The notes under the pieces were generated by a model. The model was not told the DNA's origin, searched no databases, and was given only the letters and a program-made list of their open reading frames with translations. DNA of 10,473 bases, taken from UBA1351 sp964627665. GTDB taxonomy: Bacteria > Bacillota > Clostridia > Lachnospirales > Vallitaleaceae. Made by a program: the position numbers and the translations under genes. The stretch is taken from positions 1 through 10,473 of the forward strand of contig CAZVKG010000099.1 of NCBI GenBank assembly GCA_964627665.1, given 5' to 3'. Positions 1-8,000 of the stretch are shown piece by piece; within the stretch, counting starts at the first letter, position 1; the number at the start of each line of letters is the position of its first letter.

Positions 1-59
1 GTACTGGTGATGTTCAAACGCGTATGGGTGCTGTCCTAAACGAGAAATAATCAAAACTT

Positions 60-413
60 ATGATCACAGGAATTGATTATCGGTGTAATCAAATAAAAGC
101 ATCTGAAAAACCTGTTGCTGAACTGGCAAAAGAATACGTGGATAGTGCATATAAGGAAGATATTAGTTTGAATGATGTTGCAGAGCGATTATTTATTAGT
201 AAGGAATATTTAAGCAGTACGTTTAAATCCCATTTTGGAATCACGTTAGGTAACTATGTACTCAAGAAAAAAATGGAAGAAGCGGCTCGTTTGTTAAGTG
301 AGGGCGCCACCCATAAAGCTATTTCAGATGAACTGGGATATAATGACGTTACATATTTTTATAAAGTATTCAAACGCTATTATGGATGCACACCAGGTGA
401 ATACGGGAATTAA
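60..413 (+). CDS. AraC-type HTH domain protein, receiver-less or 3' remnant of a YesN-like response regulator
   Basis: The 117-residue product is almost only a double helix-turn-helix of the AraC/XylS family. The first HTH spans about residues 38-60 (LNDVAERLFISKEYLSSTF), and the second about 83-112, ending in the family signature YFYKVFKRYYGCTPGEY. In the YesN-like response regulators that control sugar ABC operons this domain is the C-terminus of a protein of several hundred residues, and the stretch before it (IDYRCNQIKASEKPVAEL) resembles their linker. No receiver is encoded here: the same frame has a TAA at 48-50, and the ATG at 60 lacks a good ribosome binding site. The gene is therefore either a stand-alone DNA-binding protein or the end of a broken regulator whose front lies outside the window. 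Its position just ahead of the sugar-binding protein gene suggests that it activates, or once activated, that operon. The HTH assignment is firm; gene integrity is not. Confidence 0.75.
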   Translation: MITGIDYRCNQIKASEKPVAELAKEYVDSAYKEDISLNDVAERLFISKEYLSSTFKSHFGITLGNYVLKKKMEEAARLLSEGATHKAISDELGYNDVTYFYKVFKRYYGCTPGEYGN

Positions 414-427
414 TATTTTACAGTAGC

Positions 428-451
428 ATGCATTAATATCATCTAATGCAT
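428..451. repeat. Perfect 8-bp inverted repeat between regulator and transporter operon
   Basis: ATGCATTA at 428-435 is mirrored exactly by TAATGCAT at 444-451 around an 8-nt spacer. No T-tract follows, so it is a poor intrinsic terminator. Its right arm occupies the place where a -35 element would lie for the -10 box at 469-474, which fits a protein-binding site. This role is inferred from position only. Confidence 0.5.
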
Positions 452-468
452 TCGTTAACTCCAAAATG

Positions 469-474
469 TATAAT
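469..474 (+). promoter_or_regulatory. Consensus -10 box (TATAAT) of the transporter operon
   Basis: TATAAT at 469-474 is a perfect sigma-A -10 hexamer, 51 nt before the start at 526. At the usual 16-18 nt upstream distance there is no recognisable TTGACA; the area is filled by the right arm of the inverted repeat at 428-451. A strong -10 with no -35 is typical of activator-dependent promoters such as those driven by AraC-type proteins. The predicted transcript start is near 481. Confidence 0.5.
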
Positions 475-483
475 TTATTTAGA

Positions 484-503
484 AGTTAAGAATACACTTA
501 ACT
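484..503. promoter_or_regulatory. Perfect 7-bp inverted repeat, operator-like, just after the predicted transcript start
   Basis: AGTTAAG at 484-490 and CTTAACT at 497-503 form a perfect inverted repeat with a 6-nt spacer. The sequence TTAACTC also occurs upstream at 455-461, inside the palindrome GTTAAC at 454-459, so the motif appears on both sides of the -10 box. The placement suits a repressor operator or a roadblock site. In RNA it would be a weak 5' hairpin ending eight nt before the Shine-Dalgarno. Confidence 0.45.
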
Positions 504-510
504 CGATAAT

Positions 511-519
511 AAAAGGAGG
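511..519 (+). promoter_or_regulatory. Ribosome binding site that fixes the start of the binding-protein gene at 526
   Basis: AAAAGGAGG at 511-519 is a near-perfect Shine-Dalgarno. An in-frame ATG at 520 directly abuts it and would be too close; the ATG at 526 has a 6-nt spacer. The start at 526 is preferred, giving a protein that begins MKKIIAILL. Confidence 0.8.
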
Positions 520-525
520 ATGTCA

Positions 526-1824
526 ATGAAAAAGATAATTGCAATACTATTAGTTTTAACAATGGTTTTAGCGGGGTGTGGTCAAGCAAACGATGGAACA
601 GATGATTCTTCATCAATATCAGACAATACAGAGAATACTGAAGTCAAAGCAGGATCCACAGTGGATCTTAAGTTGTTTATTGCACAACCAAGATTTCGAG
701 AGATTTATGAAAATTATATTGATCAGTTTGCAGCAGAATATGAAGAAAAAACAGGAGTCAAAGTAACGTATAGTCTTGAAATGCCAAGTGCAGATACTGC
801 TCCGGAAATACTTAAAACGAGGTTATCGACTAAAGACGACTTAGACGTATTTATGTTTCACGCAATCAACGAAAAGGCTCAATATTATAAAGCGGGGTAC
901 TTAGAAGACTTAAGTAGTGAACCATGGGTCGCTGATTTGTACGAAAGTGCAAAACAAGCAGTTACCTATGAAGAGAAAGTTGTGGGATTACCTCTTGAAA
1001 GTCTCACTTGGGGAATGCTATATAACAAAGATCTCTTTAATGAATTAGGATTAGAACCTGCGTTAACTCTTAGTGAATTAAAATCAAATTCTGAGAAGAT
1101 AAGAGCGGCAGGAAAAACACCATTCCTTGCTGCCTATAACGAAGCGTGGATTCCACAGTTATTTTTACCATTAACCGTTGGAGCTTACGCCAATACGAGT
1201 CATCCTGATTTTATTGAAAAAATGAATGCTGACAAAAGCTCCTTTGAAGAAATCAGTGAAATGTTTAATGTGATTGATTATGTACATGAAAATGCCAATT
1301 CAAATGGCCTTGAAATAGGTGGAACAGATGGTTGTGCCGAGTTTGCATTAGGTGATTATGGAATGTGGGTACAAGGACCCTGGTTCTCAGCGACTATATT
1401 AGAAGCGAATCCGGACTTTAATTTAGGCGTGGCTCCATTGCCGGTTAATGAAGATCCTGAAGCATCTATGATTAATGCGTCTGTATCAACAACATTAGGG
1501 GTATGCTCATATAGTGAAAATAAAGAAGTGGCAAAAGCATTGGTTGCATATTTTCTAAATCCGGACACATCAACTGAATTTTTCACAGCGTGTCAATTTA
1601 ATCCGATATCTCAAATACATACGTTTGATACATATCCATGGATTGCTGAAGCCATTGCATATATGGAAGAAGGCAAATCATATCTTGACCCTAGTATTCC
1701 ACAAGCGGTTAAAGACGAATCAGGAAAAGCATTACAAGGATATTATTCAGATACAGCATCAGCTGATGATGTGATTATGGCATTGGATGAAGCATGGGCG
1801 ATATTCAATGAAGTAAATCAATAA
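526..1824 (+). CDS. Sugar ABC transporter substrate-binding lipoprotein (CUT1 family, SBP family 1)
   Basis: This 432-residue lipoprotein captures the carbohydrate substrate on the outer face of the membrane and delivers it to the two permeases encoded next. The N-terminus is a lipoprotein signal: two lysines, a hydrophobic stretch, then the lipobox LAGC with the lipidated Cys at residue 18, followed by an acidic, Ser/Asp-rich linker. The mature part has the family 1 binding-protein pattern: FEEISEMFNVIDYVHEN, then EFALGDYGMWVQGPWFSA, the stretch containing the GxxAMxxxGxW-like motif, then LGVAPLPVNEDP in the second lobe and SYSENKEVAKALVAYFLNPD near the C-terminus. Length is normal for CUT1 binding proteins. 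The many aromatic residues (Trp, Tyr) fit sugar stacking. The gene is followed by a hairpin terminator and then by both permease genes. The exact sugar cannot be read from the sequence; the downstream GH30 and GH130 enzymes suggest a beta-linked gluco- or manno-oligosaccharide. Confidence 0.93.
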   Translation: MKKIIAILLVLTMVLAGCGQANDGTDDSSSISDNTENTEVKAGSTVDLKLFIAQPRFREIYENYIDQFAAEYEEKTGVKVTYSLEMPSADTAPEILKTRLSTKDDLDVFMFHAINEKAQYYKAGYLEDLSSEPWVADLYESAKQAVTYEEKVVGLPLESLTWGMLYNKDLFNELGLEPALTLSELKSNSEKIRAAGKTPFLAAYNEAWIPQLFLPLTVGAYANTSHPDFIEKMNADKSSFEEISEMFNVIDYVHENANSNGLEIGGTDGCAEFALGDYGMWVQGPWFSATILEANPDFNLGVAPLPVNEDPEASMINASVSTTLGVCSYSENKEVAKALVAYFLNPDTSTEFFTACQFNPISQIHTFDTYPWIAEAIAYMEEGKSYLDPSIPQAVKDESGKALQGYYSDTASADDVIMALDEAWAIFNEVNQ

Positions 1825-1827
1825 TTC

Positions 1828-1852
1828 AAATGGGCCGTAGGGCCCATTTTTT
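1828..1852 (+). terminator. Intra-operon intrinsic terminator / attenuator after the binding-protein gene
   Basis: AAATGGGCC at 1828-1836 pairs perfectly with GGCCCATTT at 1841-1849 across a GTAG loop, giving a 9-bp stem with a GC-rich core, and a run of six T lies at 1847-1852. It begins three nt after the stop codon and ends 24 nt before the first permease start. Partial termination here would make the binding protein more abundant than the membrane subunits, a known arrangement in sugar ABC operons. It could instead stabilise the 3' end of a processed mRNA. Confidence 0.85.
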
Positions 1853-1876
1853 ATTGGCACAGGAAAGGAGATTCAA

Positions 1877-2764
1877 ATGGATAAGAATAAGAAAAGAAAA
1901 GAAATACGATTATTATTACTATTTTTATTGCCGGCATTAATTTTTTACAGTATCTTCATGATTATACCGGTCATAACCGGTTTATCCTATAGTTTTACAA
2001 ATTGGAACGGGGTCAATCCAAACTTTGAATTTGTTGGTTTAGATAATTTTGTAAAGGCATTAACAGATGATAAAAACTTTTTAGCATCAATCAAATTTAC
2101 ATTAAAATATGTTTTAGCTATGGTTGTATTAACAAATATTTTAGGATTATTACTTGCCATATTTATTGATGCTAGAACAAAAACCAGTAATCTCTTCAGG
2201 ACAGCATTCTTTTTACCTAATATGATTAGTTTTATTATAGGTGCATACATATGGCAATTCATTTTTAGAAAGGTAATGACTGAATTGGCACAAAATAAAT
2301 TCTTGGGATTTTTGGAGCAACCCTGGTTAGGTAATCCGAATTTTTCTTTCTGGGCAATTGTGATGATGTCCTTATGGACGAGTGTTGGTTACATCATGGT
2401 TATATATATTGCAGCGATTCAAGGTGTTCCTACAGAATATAAGGAAGCGGCCCGCGTCGATGGTGCAAATAAAATACAAATATTTTTTAAAGTCACACTT
2501 CCTATGATTATGCATGCAGTATCCATCAATCTTTTCTTGACATTGAATAACTCATTTAAAGCTTTTGATCAAATATATGGACTCACCGGAGGCGGACCGG
2601 GAAGAACAACACAAGTAATGTCATTAAATATATATGAGGAAGCATTTTCCAGCTTTTTTAGATATGGGTATGCAAATGCAAAAGCGATTATTCTGTTTTT
2701 GTTTGTACTTGTCATTACACTAATTCAACTTCGATTAACACGGAGTAAGGAGGTAAAAGCATAA
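1877..2764 (+). CDS. Sugar ABC transporter permease, MalF/UgpA-like (CUT1)
   Basis: This 295-residue integral membrane protein is one half of the sugar channel. It starts with a Lys/Arg-rich tail (residues 2-11) followed by about six hydrophobic segments, near residues 12-34, 76-97, 107-129, 157-180, 212-228 and 266-286. The cytoplasmic EAA loop that docks on the ATPase is clear at about residues 187-210 (EYKEAARVDGANKIQIFFKV, then TLPM). The stretch LTGGGPGRTTQVMSL at 236-250 is typical of MalF/UgpA-type subunits. The start at 1877 has the ribosome binding site AAAGGAG at 1864-1870. Its stop codon TAA overlaps the ATG of the second permease by one base, so translation of the two subunits is probably coupled. 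Length and motif order are normal for the family. Confidence 0.93.
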   Translation: MDKNKKRKEIRLLLLFLLPALIFYSIFMIIPVITGLSYSFTNWNGVNPNFEFVGLDNFVKALTDDKNFLASIKFTLKYVLAMVVLTNILGLLLAIFIDARTKTSNLFRTAFFLPNMISFIIGAYIWQFIFRKVMTELAQNKFLGFLEQPWLGNPNFSFWAIVMMSLWTSVGYIMVIYIAAIQGVPTEYKEAARVDGANKIQIFFKVTLPMIMHAVSINLFLTLNNSFKAFDQIYGLTGGGPGRTTQVMSLNIYEEAFSSFFRYGYANAKAIILFLFVLVITLIQLRLTRSKEVKA

Positions 2765-3588
2765 TGAAGGCTAAGATATTTAATATAATGCAAATTATCT
2801 TTTTGACAGTGGCAGCTGTGGTTGTGTTTTTCCCAATCTATATCGCGATTATTAATTCATTAAAGACAGATGGAGAAATGGCTAGATCAATATTGGCATT
2901 ACCTGAAGTCATTCAGTTTAATAACTACGTCGTCTCTTTTCAAAAGCTAGATTTTCTTCGAACAACCTTTAATACATTATTCATCTCGGTATTAGCCGTG
3001 ATAGGTATAATCATCACATCATCAATGGCAGGTTATAAAATTGCTAGAAGTAAGTTGAAATTAGCCGGATTTTTCCAGGTTCTATTTATTGCATCGATGT
3101 TAATACCCTTTCATTCGATTATGATTTCATTAACAAGAACGGCTATGTTTTTTAACGCCAAAGGAACGTTATTAGGGACAGTTGCCATCTATATTGGTAT
3201 AGGCGTAAACCTAGCTATATTTTTATATGTTGGCTTTATGGGAACAATACCTTATGATTTAGAGGAGGCGGCGATTATTGACGGCTGCGGACCCTTTAAA
3301 GTATATTTATACGTCATATTTCCACTGTTAAAACCTATTACTGCGACAATTGCTATACTTGATGCTCTATGGATATGGAACGACTTTTTGTTACCCCTAC
3401 TCATGATTACAGATGCAAAAAATTATACGTTAATCTTATCAGCAAATAAATTCTTTGGAAAATATGAAGCGGATTGGACAAATGTTCTTGCAGGGTTGTT
3501 AATGACATCAGCCCCTTTAATTGTATTTTATTTATTCTTCCAAAAGCATATTGTAAAAGGCATTGTTTCAGGTGCCGTGAAAGGATAG
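2764..3588 (+). CDS. Sugar ABC transporter permease, MalG/UgpE-like (CUT1)
   Basis: This 274-residue protein is the second membrane subunit of the importer. It has about six hydrophobic segments, near residues 8-30, 68-88, 102-122, 135-158, 190-212 and 240-260, and the EAA loop at about 165-188 (DLEEAAIIDGCGPFKVYLYV, then IFPLL). The C-terminus QKHIVKGIVSGAVKG is the usual ending of MalG-type permeases. The ribosome binding site AAGGAGG at 2747-2753 lies inside the end of the preceding gene, and the start overlaps that gene's stop by one base. The GH30 gene follows after seven bases. No gene for the ATP-hydrolysing subunit is present, so the transporter must use an ATPase encoded elsewhere, as many Firmicutes do with a shared MsmK/UgpC-type protein. 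Confidence 0.93.
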   Translation: MKAKIFNIMQIIFLTVAAVVVFFPIYIAIINSLKTDGEMARSILALPEVIQFNNYVVSFQKLDFLRTTFNTLFISVLAVIGIIITSSMAGYKIARSKLKLAGFFQVLFIASMLIPFHSIMISLTRTAMFFNAKGTLLGTVAIYIGIGVNLAIFLYVGFMGTIPYDLEEAAIIDGCGPFKVYLYVIFPLLKPITATIAILDALWIWNDFLLPLLMITDAKNYTLILSANKFFGKYEADWTNVLAGLLMTSAPLIVFYLFFQKHIVKGIVSGAVKG

Positions 3589-3595
3589 GAAAAAA

Positions 3596-4954
3596 ATGAA
3601 TATTAAATGGAAAGAAACAACAAGCAGTGGGAAGTGGATAGATAAGGATACTGTTGAGATTAAAAATATTAAAATTGATAATACAGATTATTATTACAAG
3701 CTTGTACTCACAGAAAAGCGTGATCAAACAATTGAAGGTTTTGGTGGGTGCTTTAATGAGTTAGGGTGGATTGCATTAAATAAAATTGATGAAAATCAAA
3801 GAGAAGCGGTCATAAAAAGCCTTTTTGATGCTGAAGAAGGAGCCAATTTTAATTTTTGTAGAGTTCCTATTGGCGCAAGCGATTATGCTGCCAAGTGGTA
3901 TAGTCATAATGAACACGCCAATGATTTTGAGATGCAACATTTTTCGATTGAAAGAGATTATGACTATCTTCTTCCATATATTAAGAGCGCTTTAAAATAT
4001 AAACATGACCTTAAACTATTCGCTTCGCCATGGAGTCCCCCAACATGGATGAAAACACCGGAAGCTTATAATCACGGTCGGTTAATTATGGAAGATGAAT
4101 ATCTGAAGGCATATGCTTTGTACTTCTTGAAATTTATACAAGCATATAAAGGTGAAGGAATACCTATTCATCAAGTTCATATACAAAACGAACCTTTTGC
4201 TGATCAAAAATTTCCTTCTTGTTTATGGTCCGGTGAACAATTTCGCGTGTTTATCAGCAAATATTTAGGTCCTTTATTTGAACAAGAAGATTTAGATGTT
4301 GAAATTTGGTTGGGAACACTAAACGGTCCGGAGCAGATGAAATTTTTACCGACAGGAAAAATATTGATTGACTTATTTGATGAATATGTTGATCACGTAA
4401 TGTTTGATCCGAATGCCTTAAAATACATATCAGGAATTGGTTATCAGTGGGCAGGCCGTGAGGCTATTCAAAGAACAAAAGAATCCTATCCAAATATAAA
4501 ATTGATGCAAACAGAAAATGAATGCGGCGATGGAAAAAACACATGGGAATATGCAAGGTATGTATTTAATCTTATGCGACATTATCTTCGTAATGGTGTA
4601 TGTAGTTATACGTATTGGAATATGGTTTTAGAGCCAGGCGGAGCGAGTACATGGGGATGGCATCAAAATGCCCTTATTACTATTGACCCTATAACAAATG
4701 AGGTTATTTATAATCCGGAGTTTTATGTAATGAAACATTTTTCGAGTTTTGTCAAACTCGGAGCGCAGCGTATTGAAGTCGAAGGAGCTTGGTCGGGTTC
4801 ATCCGTTGCTTTTGAAAATCCGAATGGAGATATTATCGTTGTTGTCGCCAATAATGTGGATTATACACGTGAGTTATTATTAAACATTAATAACGAAAAC
4901 TGTCTTATCGAATTAAGTGGGTATTCATTCAATACGTTTATTATCTCAAAATGA
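3596..4954 (+). CDS. Cytoplasmic GH30 family glycoside hydrolase (glucosylceramidase-like)
   Basis: This 452-residue enzyme is a retaining beta-glycosidase of family GH30, related to human glucosylceramidase. The (beta/alpha)8 barrel shows the family landmarks in order: IEGFGGCFNE at 46-55, FNFCRVPIGASDY at 85-97, FASPWSPPTWMK at 142-153, the acid/base Glu199 in HIQNEP, and the nucleophile Glu307 in LMQTENECGDG, which matches the SEACVG site of the human enzyme. The C-terminal beta-sandwich is complete, with FYVMKHFSSFVKLGAQRI and a closing GYSFNTFII. There is no signal peptide or anchor, so it should act inside the cell on sugars brought in by the transporter whose genes lie seven bases upstream. 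The ribosome binding site overlaps the stop of the second permease, so it is in the same operon. GH30 members split beta-glucosides, beta-1,6-glucans, beta-xylosides or beta-fucosides; the true substrate cannot be chosen from sequence alone. Confidence 0.88.
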   Translation: MNIKWKETTSSGKWIDKDTVEIKNIKIDNTDYYYKLVLTEKRDQTIEGFGGCFNELGWIALNKIDENQREAVIKSLFDAEEGANFNFCRVPIGASDYAAKWYSHNEHANDFEMQHFSIERDYDYLLPYIKSALKYKHDLKLFASPWSPPTWMKTPEAYNHGRLIMEDEYLKAYALYFLKFIQAYKGEGIPIHQVHIQNEPFADQKFPSCLWSGEQFRVFISKYLGPLFEQEDLDVEIWLGTLNGPEQMKFLPTGKILIDLFDEYVDHVMFDPNALKYISGIGYQWAGREAIQRTKESYPNIKLMQTENECGDGKNTWEYARYVFNLMRHYLRNGVCSYTYWNMVLEPGGASTWGWHQNALITIDPITNEVIYNPEFYVMKHFSSFVKLGAQRIEVEGAWSGSSVAFENPNGDIIVVVANNVDYTRELLLNINNENCLIELSGYSFNTFIISK

Positions 4955-5010
4955 TTTTAATATTTATGGATACAAGTTAGCAAGAATGGAAAAGTTTTTT
5001 TGTCTCGATT

Positions 5011-5019
5011 TGTTATGAT
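5011..5019 (+). promoter_or_regulatory. Extended -10 promoter (TGTTATGAT) ahead of the TrmO-UvrA2 fusion gene
   Basis: TG at 5011-5012, one base, then TATGAT at 5014-5019 forms an extended -10 element with five of six matches to TATAAT. No clear -35 lies at the normal distance, which extended -10 promoters can do without. The predicted start of transcription is near 5026, inside the inverted repeat at 5023-5043. It suggests that the fusion gene is transcribed apart from the sugar operon. Confidence 0.4.
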
Positions 5020-5022
5020 AAA

Positions 5023-5043
5023 CCTAGCAAATGTAAAGCTAGG
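5023..5043. promoter_or_regulatory. Inverted repeat overlapping the predicted transcript start and Shine-Dalgarno of the fusion gene
   Basis: CCTAGC at 5023-5028 and GCTAGG at 5038-5043 are exact inverted copies around AAATGTAAA. The right arm runs into the ribosome binding site (AGGAGG, 5041-5046). On DNA this could be an operator covering the transcript start. On RNA made from any promoter further upstream it would fold into a small hairpin that touches the Shine-Dalgarno. TAGCAA in the left arm also occurs at 4978-4983. Confidence 0.4.
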
Positions 5044-5052
5044 AGGATAATG

Positions 5053-8000
5053 ATGAAATGGTTGGAAATTGGTACGCTATCTGTTGATGATTGGAATAAT
5101 AAACTTTTTGTAAAACTACACGAAGGGTTTGAAAAGGCATTGACAAAATTGGATATGTTTTCTCATTGTATCTTATATTGCTTGATGGAAGATAGGATTG
5201 AAGTGTGTGTAACAAAAATTCTTGGGATGAATGAAAAAATAGGACAACTAATAGTTAAATGCCCTGAAAAAACAGTATTTTTTAAAGAGACAGGACTTTT
5301 AGGACAATTGGTAGATATTAAGCCGTATTTTCCGGCAGAAGAGGTTGTGTTAGAGGCAAAAGAACCAAAAAACAGATTTTGTCTTAATTATGCGGATTGT
5401 ATTGTCGGAGAGTACACTGTGTATTCGAATAGGACAATGATTCAATTGGATAAAAGTTTTATAAATTTTGGTGAATGTATTAAAGAAGGCGATTATATTA
5501 GAGTATTGTGGTGGTTTCACCGTTTTGATAAGGACACCTATCGAAAAAAACGAATGTGCAATCCACCGTATAATAATGCCCCTAAAACAGGAATATTCGC
5601 AACGAGATCACCGGTTCGACCTAATCCCTTGGGCTCGACTATTGTTCGAGTACAACAGGTTGATGAGCACAATGGGATTATTGATATTGAAGGATTTGAT
5701 GGTTTTTCAGGAACAAAAATCTTTCAGATTATGTTCTACCAACCATCTGTGGATAGAGTAGAAGAAGCAACGCTTCCTTCGTGGGTGTCGCATTGGACGA
5801 GATATAAAAATTTTGTTACCCCAAAAGAAATAGTGGTGTCGTATGAAGAAGCTCAATTGGATATGGATATAAATCAAGAAAATAATGGCTATTGTAGTGA
5901 CTTTGAGAGTGAGGCTGATGCAGAGGATGAATATCATGATAAAGAGATGCATATATACAATGCGAATATTCATAATCTAAAAAATGTGTCCATAGCTATT
6001 CCGAAAAATAGCATTACCTTAATCACCGGAGTGAGTGGAAGCGGTAAATCCAGTTTAGCTTTTGATACAATTTTTGCGGAGAGTCAAAGGCAGTTTATGG
6101 ATTTGCTACTGTCAAATCCAATGTTAAATGACACATTTTCTGATATACATGTTGAGAAAATAACCGGTTTGCAACCGTCCATAGCGATTGAACAAGGATC
6201 ATTAGGAGCTAATCCTAGGTCCACTGTAGGGTCTATAACAAAGATTGCAGACGTTTTAAAACTTTTATTTACGACCATCGGTGAGCGAGTGTGTCCAATT
6301 TGTCATCAGGTTGTTGATGACAGCAATGTATGTAAAAGCTGCGGTGAGATTTTATTTGATAGAACACCACAAATTTTTAGTTACAATCATCCGGATTATA
6401 TGTGCCCTGTATGTAAAGGTTTAGGAGTAGAGATGTGTGTTGATGAGGAAAAGATTGTCGAGCATCCGGAAAAATCTCTATTAGACAGTGCTTCATCACT
6501 ATATGGTGACTTAAGAAAACATAGAAAAAAACCAAATGCAAATTGGATGAGAGGTGAAGTTTTAGCCTTAGCTGATGATTTGAATGTTGATTTGGAATTA
6601 CCTTTCTACCAATTACCTAAAGAATTTAGACAAGAATTTTTCTATGGTTCCAACGAACGAAAAGTGAGCTTGTCCTATGAAAATTCAAAGGGAAGAAGCG
6701 GAGTGATTACTCGGCCTGTAGAAGGAGCCATAAATCTTGTCGGGAGATTAAGCCAAGAGACTAAATCTGAAAAAGGTATTGAACAAATAAAACGTTTTAT
6801 GTCTCAAAAAGTCTGTAGCCGTTGTCATGGAGAACGTTTATTAGAAGAAGGAAGATTGGTGAATGTTCAAGGAGACAGATACCCCGAAGTTACAAAGTTA
6901 AGTATTGACAGTTTACGAGAATGGTGCCATAAGATTTATGGACAACTTACACAAGACCAGCAGGATAAAACGAAGATGATGTTTATAAAAATCAATCAAC
7001 GACTCAAACGAATACAAAATGTAGGTTTGAGTTATATATCCTTGGATAGAAGTGTACCTAGCTTGTCAGGTGGAGAAGCTCAACGGCTGAAATTAGCAAC
7101 TCAGTTTGGTACAGGCCTTTCTAACATTCTATATATTATGGATGAACCCTCAAAAGGATTACATCCTAAGGATTATAGATTTTTAATGGATGCCATTGTA
7201 GATTTAAAAAAGCGTGGTAATACTGTAATTCTAGTAGAACATAAAAAAAGTTTTCAAACGATTGCTGATATGCATTTACAAATGGGACCAAAAGCAGGCC
7301 GGTATGGTGGAGAAGTGACTTCTGCACATAAGAGAGTTGAATTTAAAGATCAGTTTGTAATACAAGACTTCAGCAGCGAGTTTAAGACCATCAAAGTTAA
7401 AGATCATTCTACCTTTATACAACTAAATGGAGTTACTACCAACAATTTGAAAAATGTAGAGGTGACAATACCGATCGGCATGATAACGGCAGTGATTGGT
7501 GTTAGTGGTTCAGGAAAAAGTAGCCTCATCTCAAAGACATTATATCCTTATCTTATGAAATCATTAGGAAGAAGAGTAGAAGAGAATGGAATGGTGCAAA
7601 AAATAACCGGAATAGAAAATATTACAGATGTCTGCTTTATGAATCAGAAACCAATTGGCAAGAATTCAAGATCGAATCCCGGTACATATACGGGTGTGCT
7701 TGATTTAATTCGAAAATGTTATGCAGATACACCTCTGGCGAAAGAGAATAACTTATCAAAAGAATATTTCAGCTTTAACTCAAAAAAAGGTCAGTGCACG
7801 GAGTGCAGTGGCCTTGGAGAAATTCCGGTGAATATGTATTATATGGAAGATATATATGTTCCTTGCAATAAATGTCATGGACAAAGATATTCTAAAGAAG
7901 TATTGAAAATCAAAAGGAAAAACTTTTCCATAGGAGATATTATTGACACCGAGATCCATGATTTGATAGAAATTTTTCAGGAAGAAAAAGAGATTGTTAA

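Noticed and set aside
428..451. Intrinsic terminator for the regulator gene at 60-413
   Set aside because: The stem is AT-rich and no T-tract follows; an operator role fits better.
520..525. Upstream ATG as start of the binding-protein gene
   Set aside because: It touches the Shine-Dalgarno (511-519) with no spacer, while the ATG at 526 has a 6-nt spacer and gives a standard lipoprotein signal.
3407..3727. 106-codon minus-strand open frame across the permease/GH30 junction
   Set aside because: It runs opposite the ends of two well-supported genes and lacks a start signal or recognisable domain.
4955..5010. Terminator after the GH30 gene, suggested by the T-run at 4995-5001
   Set aside because: No stable stem lies immediately upstream of the T-run, so the end of the sugar operon transcript stays undefined.
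5468..5761. 97-codon + strand open frame inside the fusion gene
   Set aside because: It overlaps the conserved TrmO-like unit in another frame, has no ribosome binding site and shows no domain.
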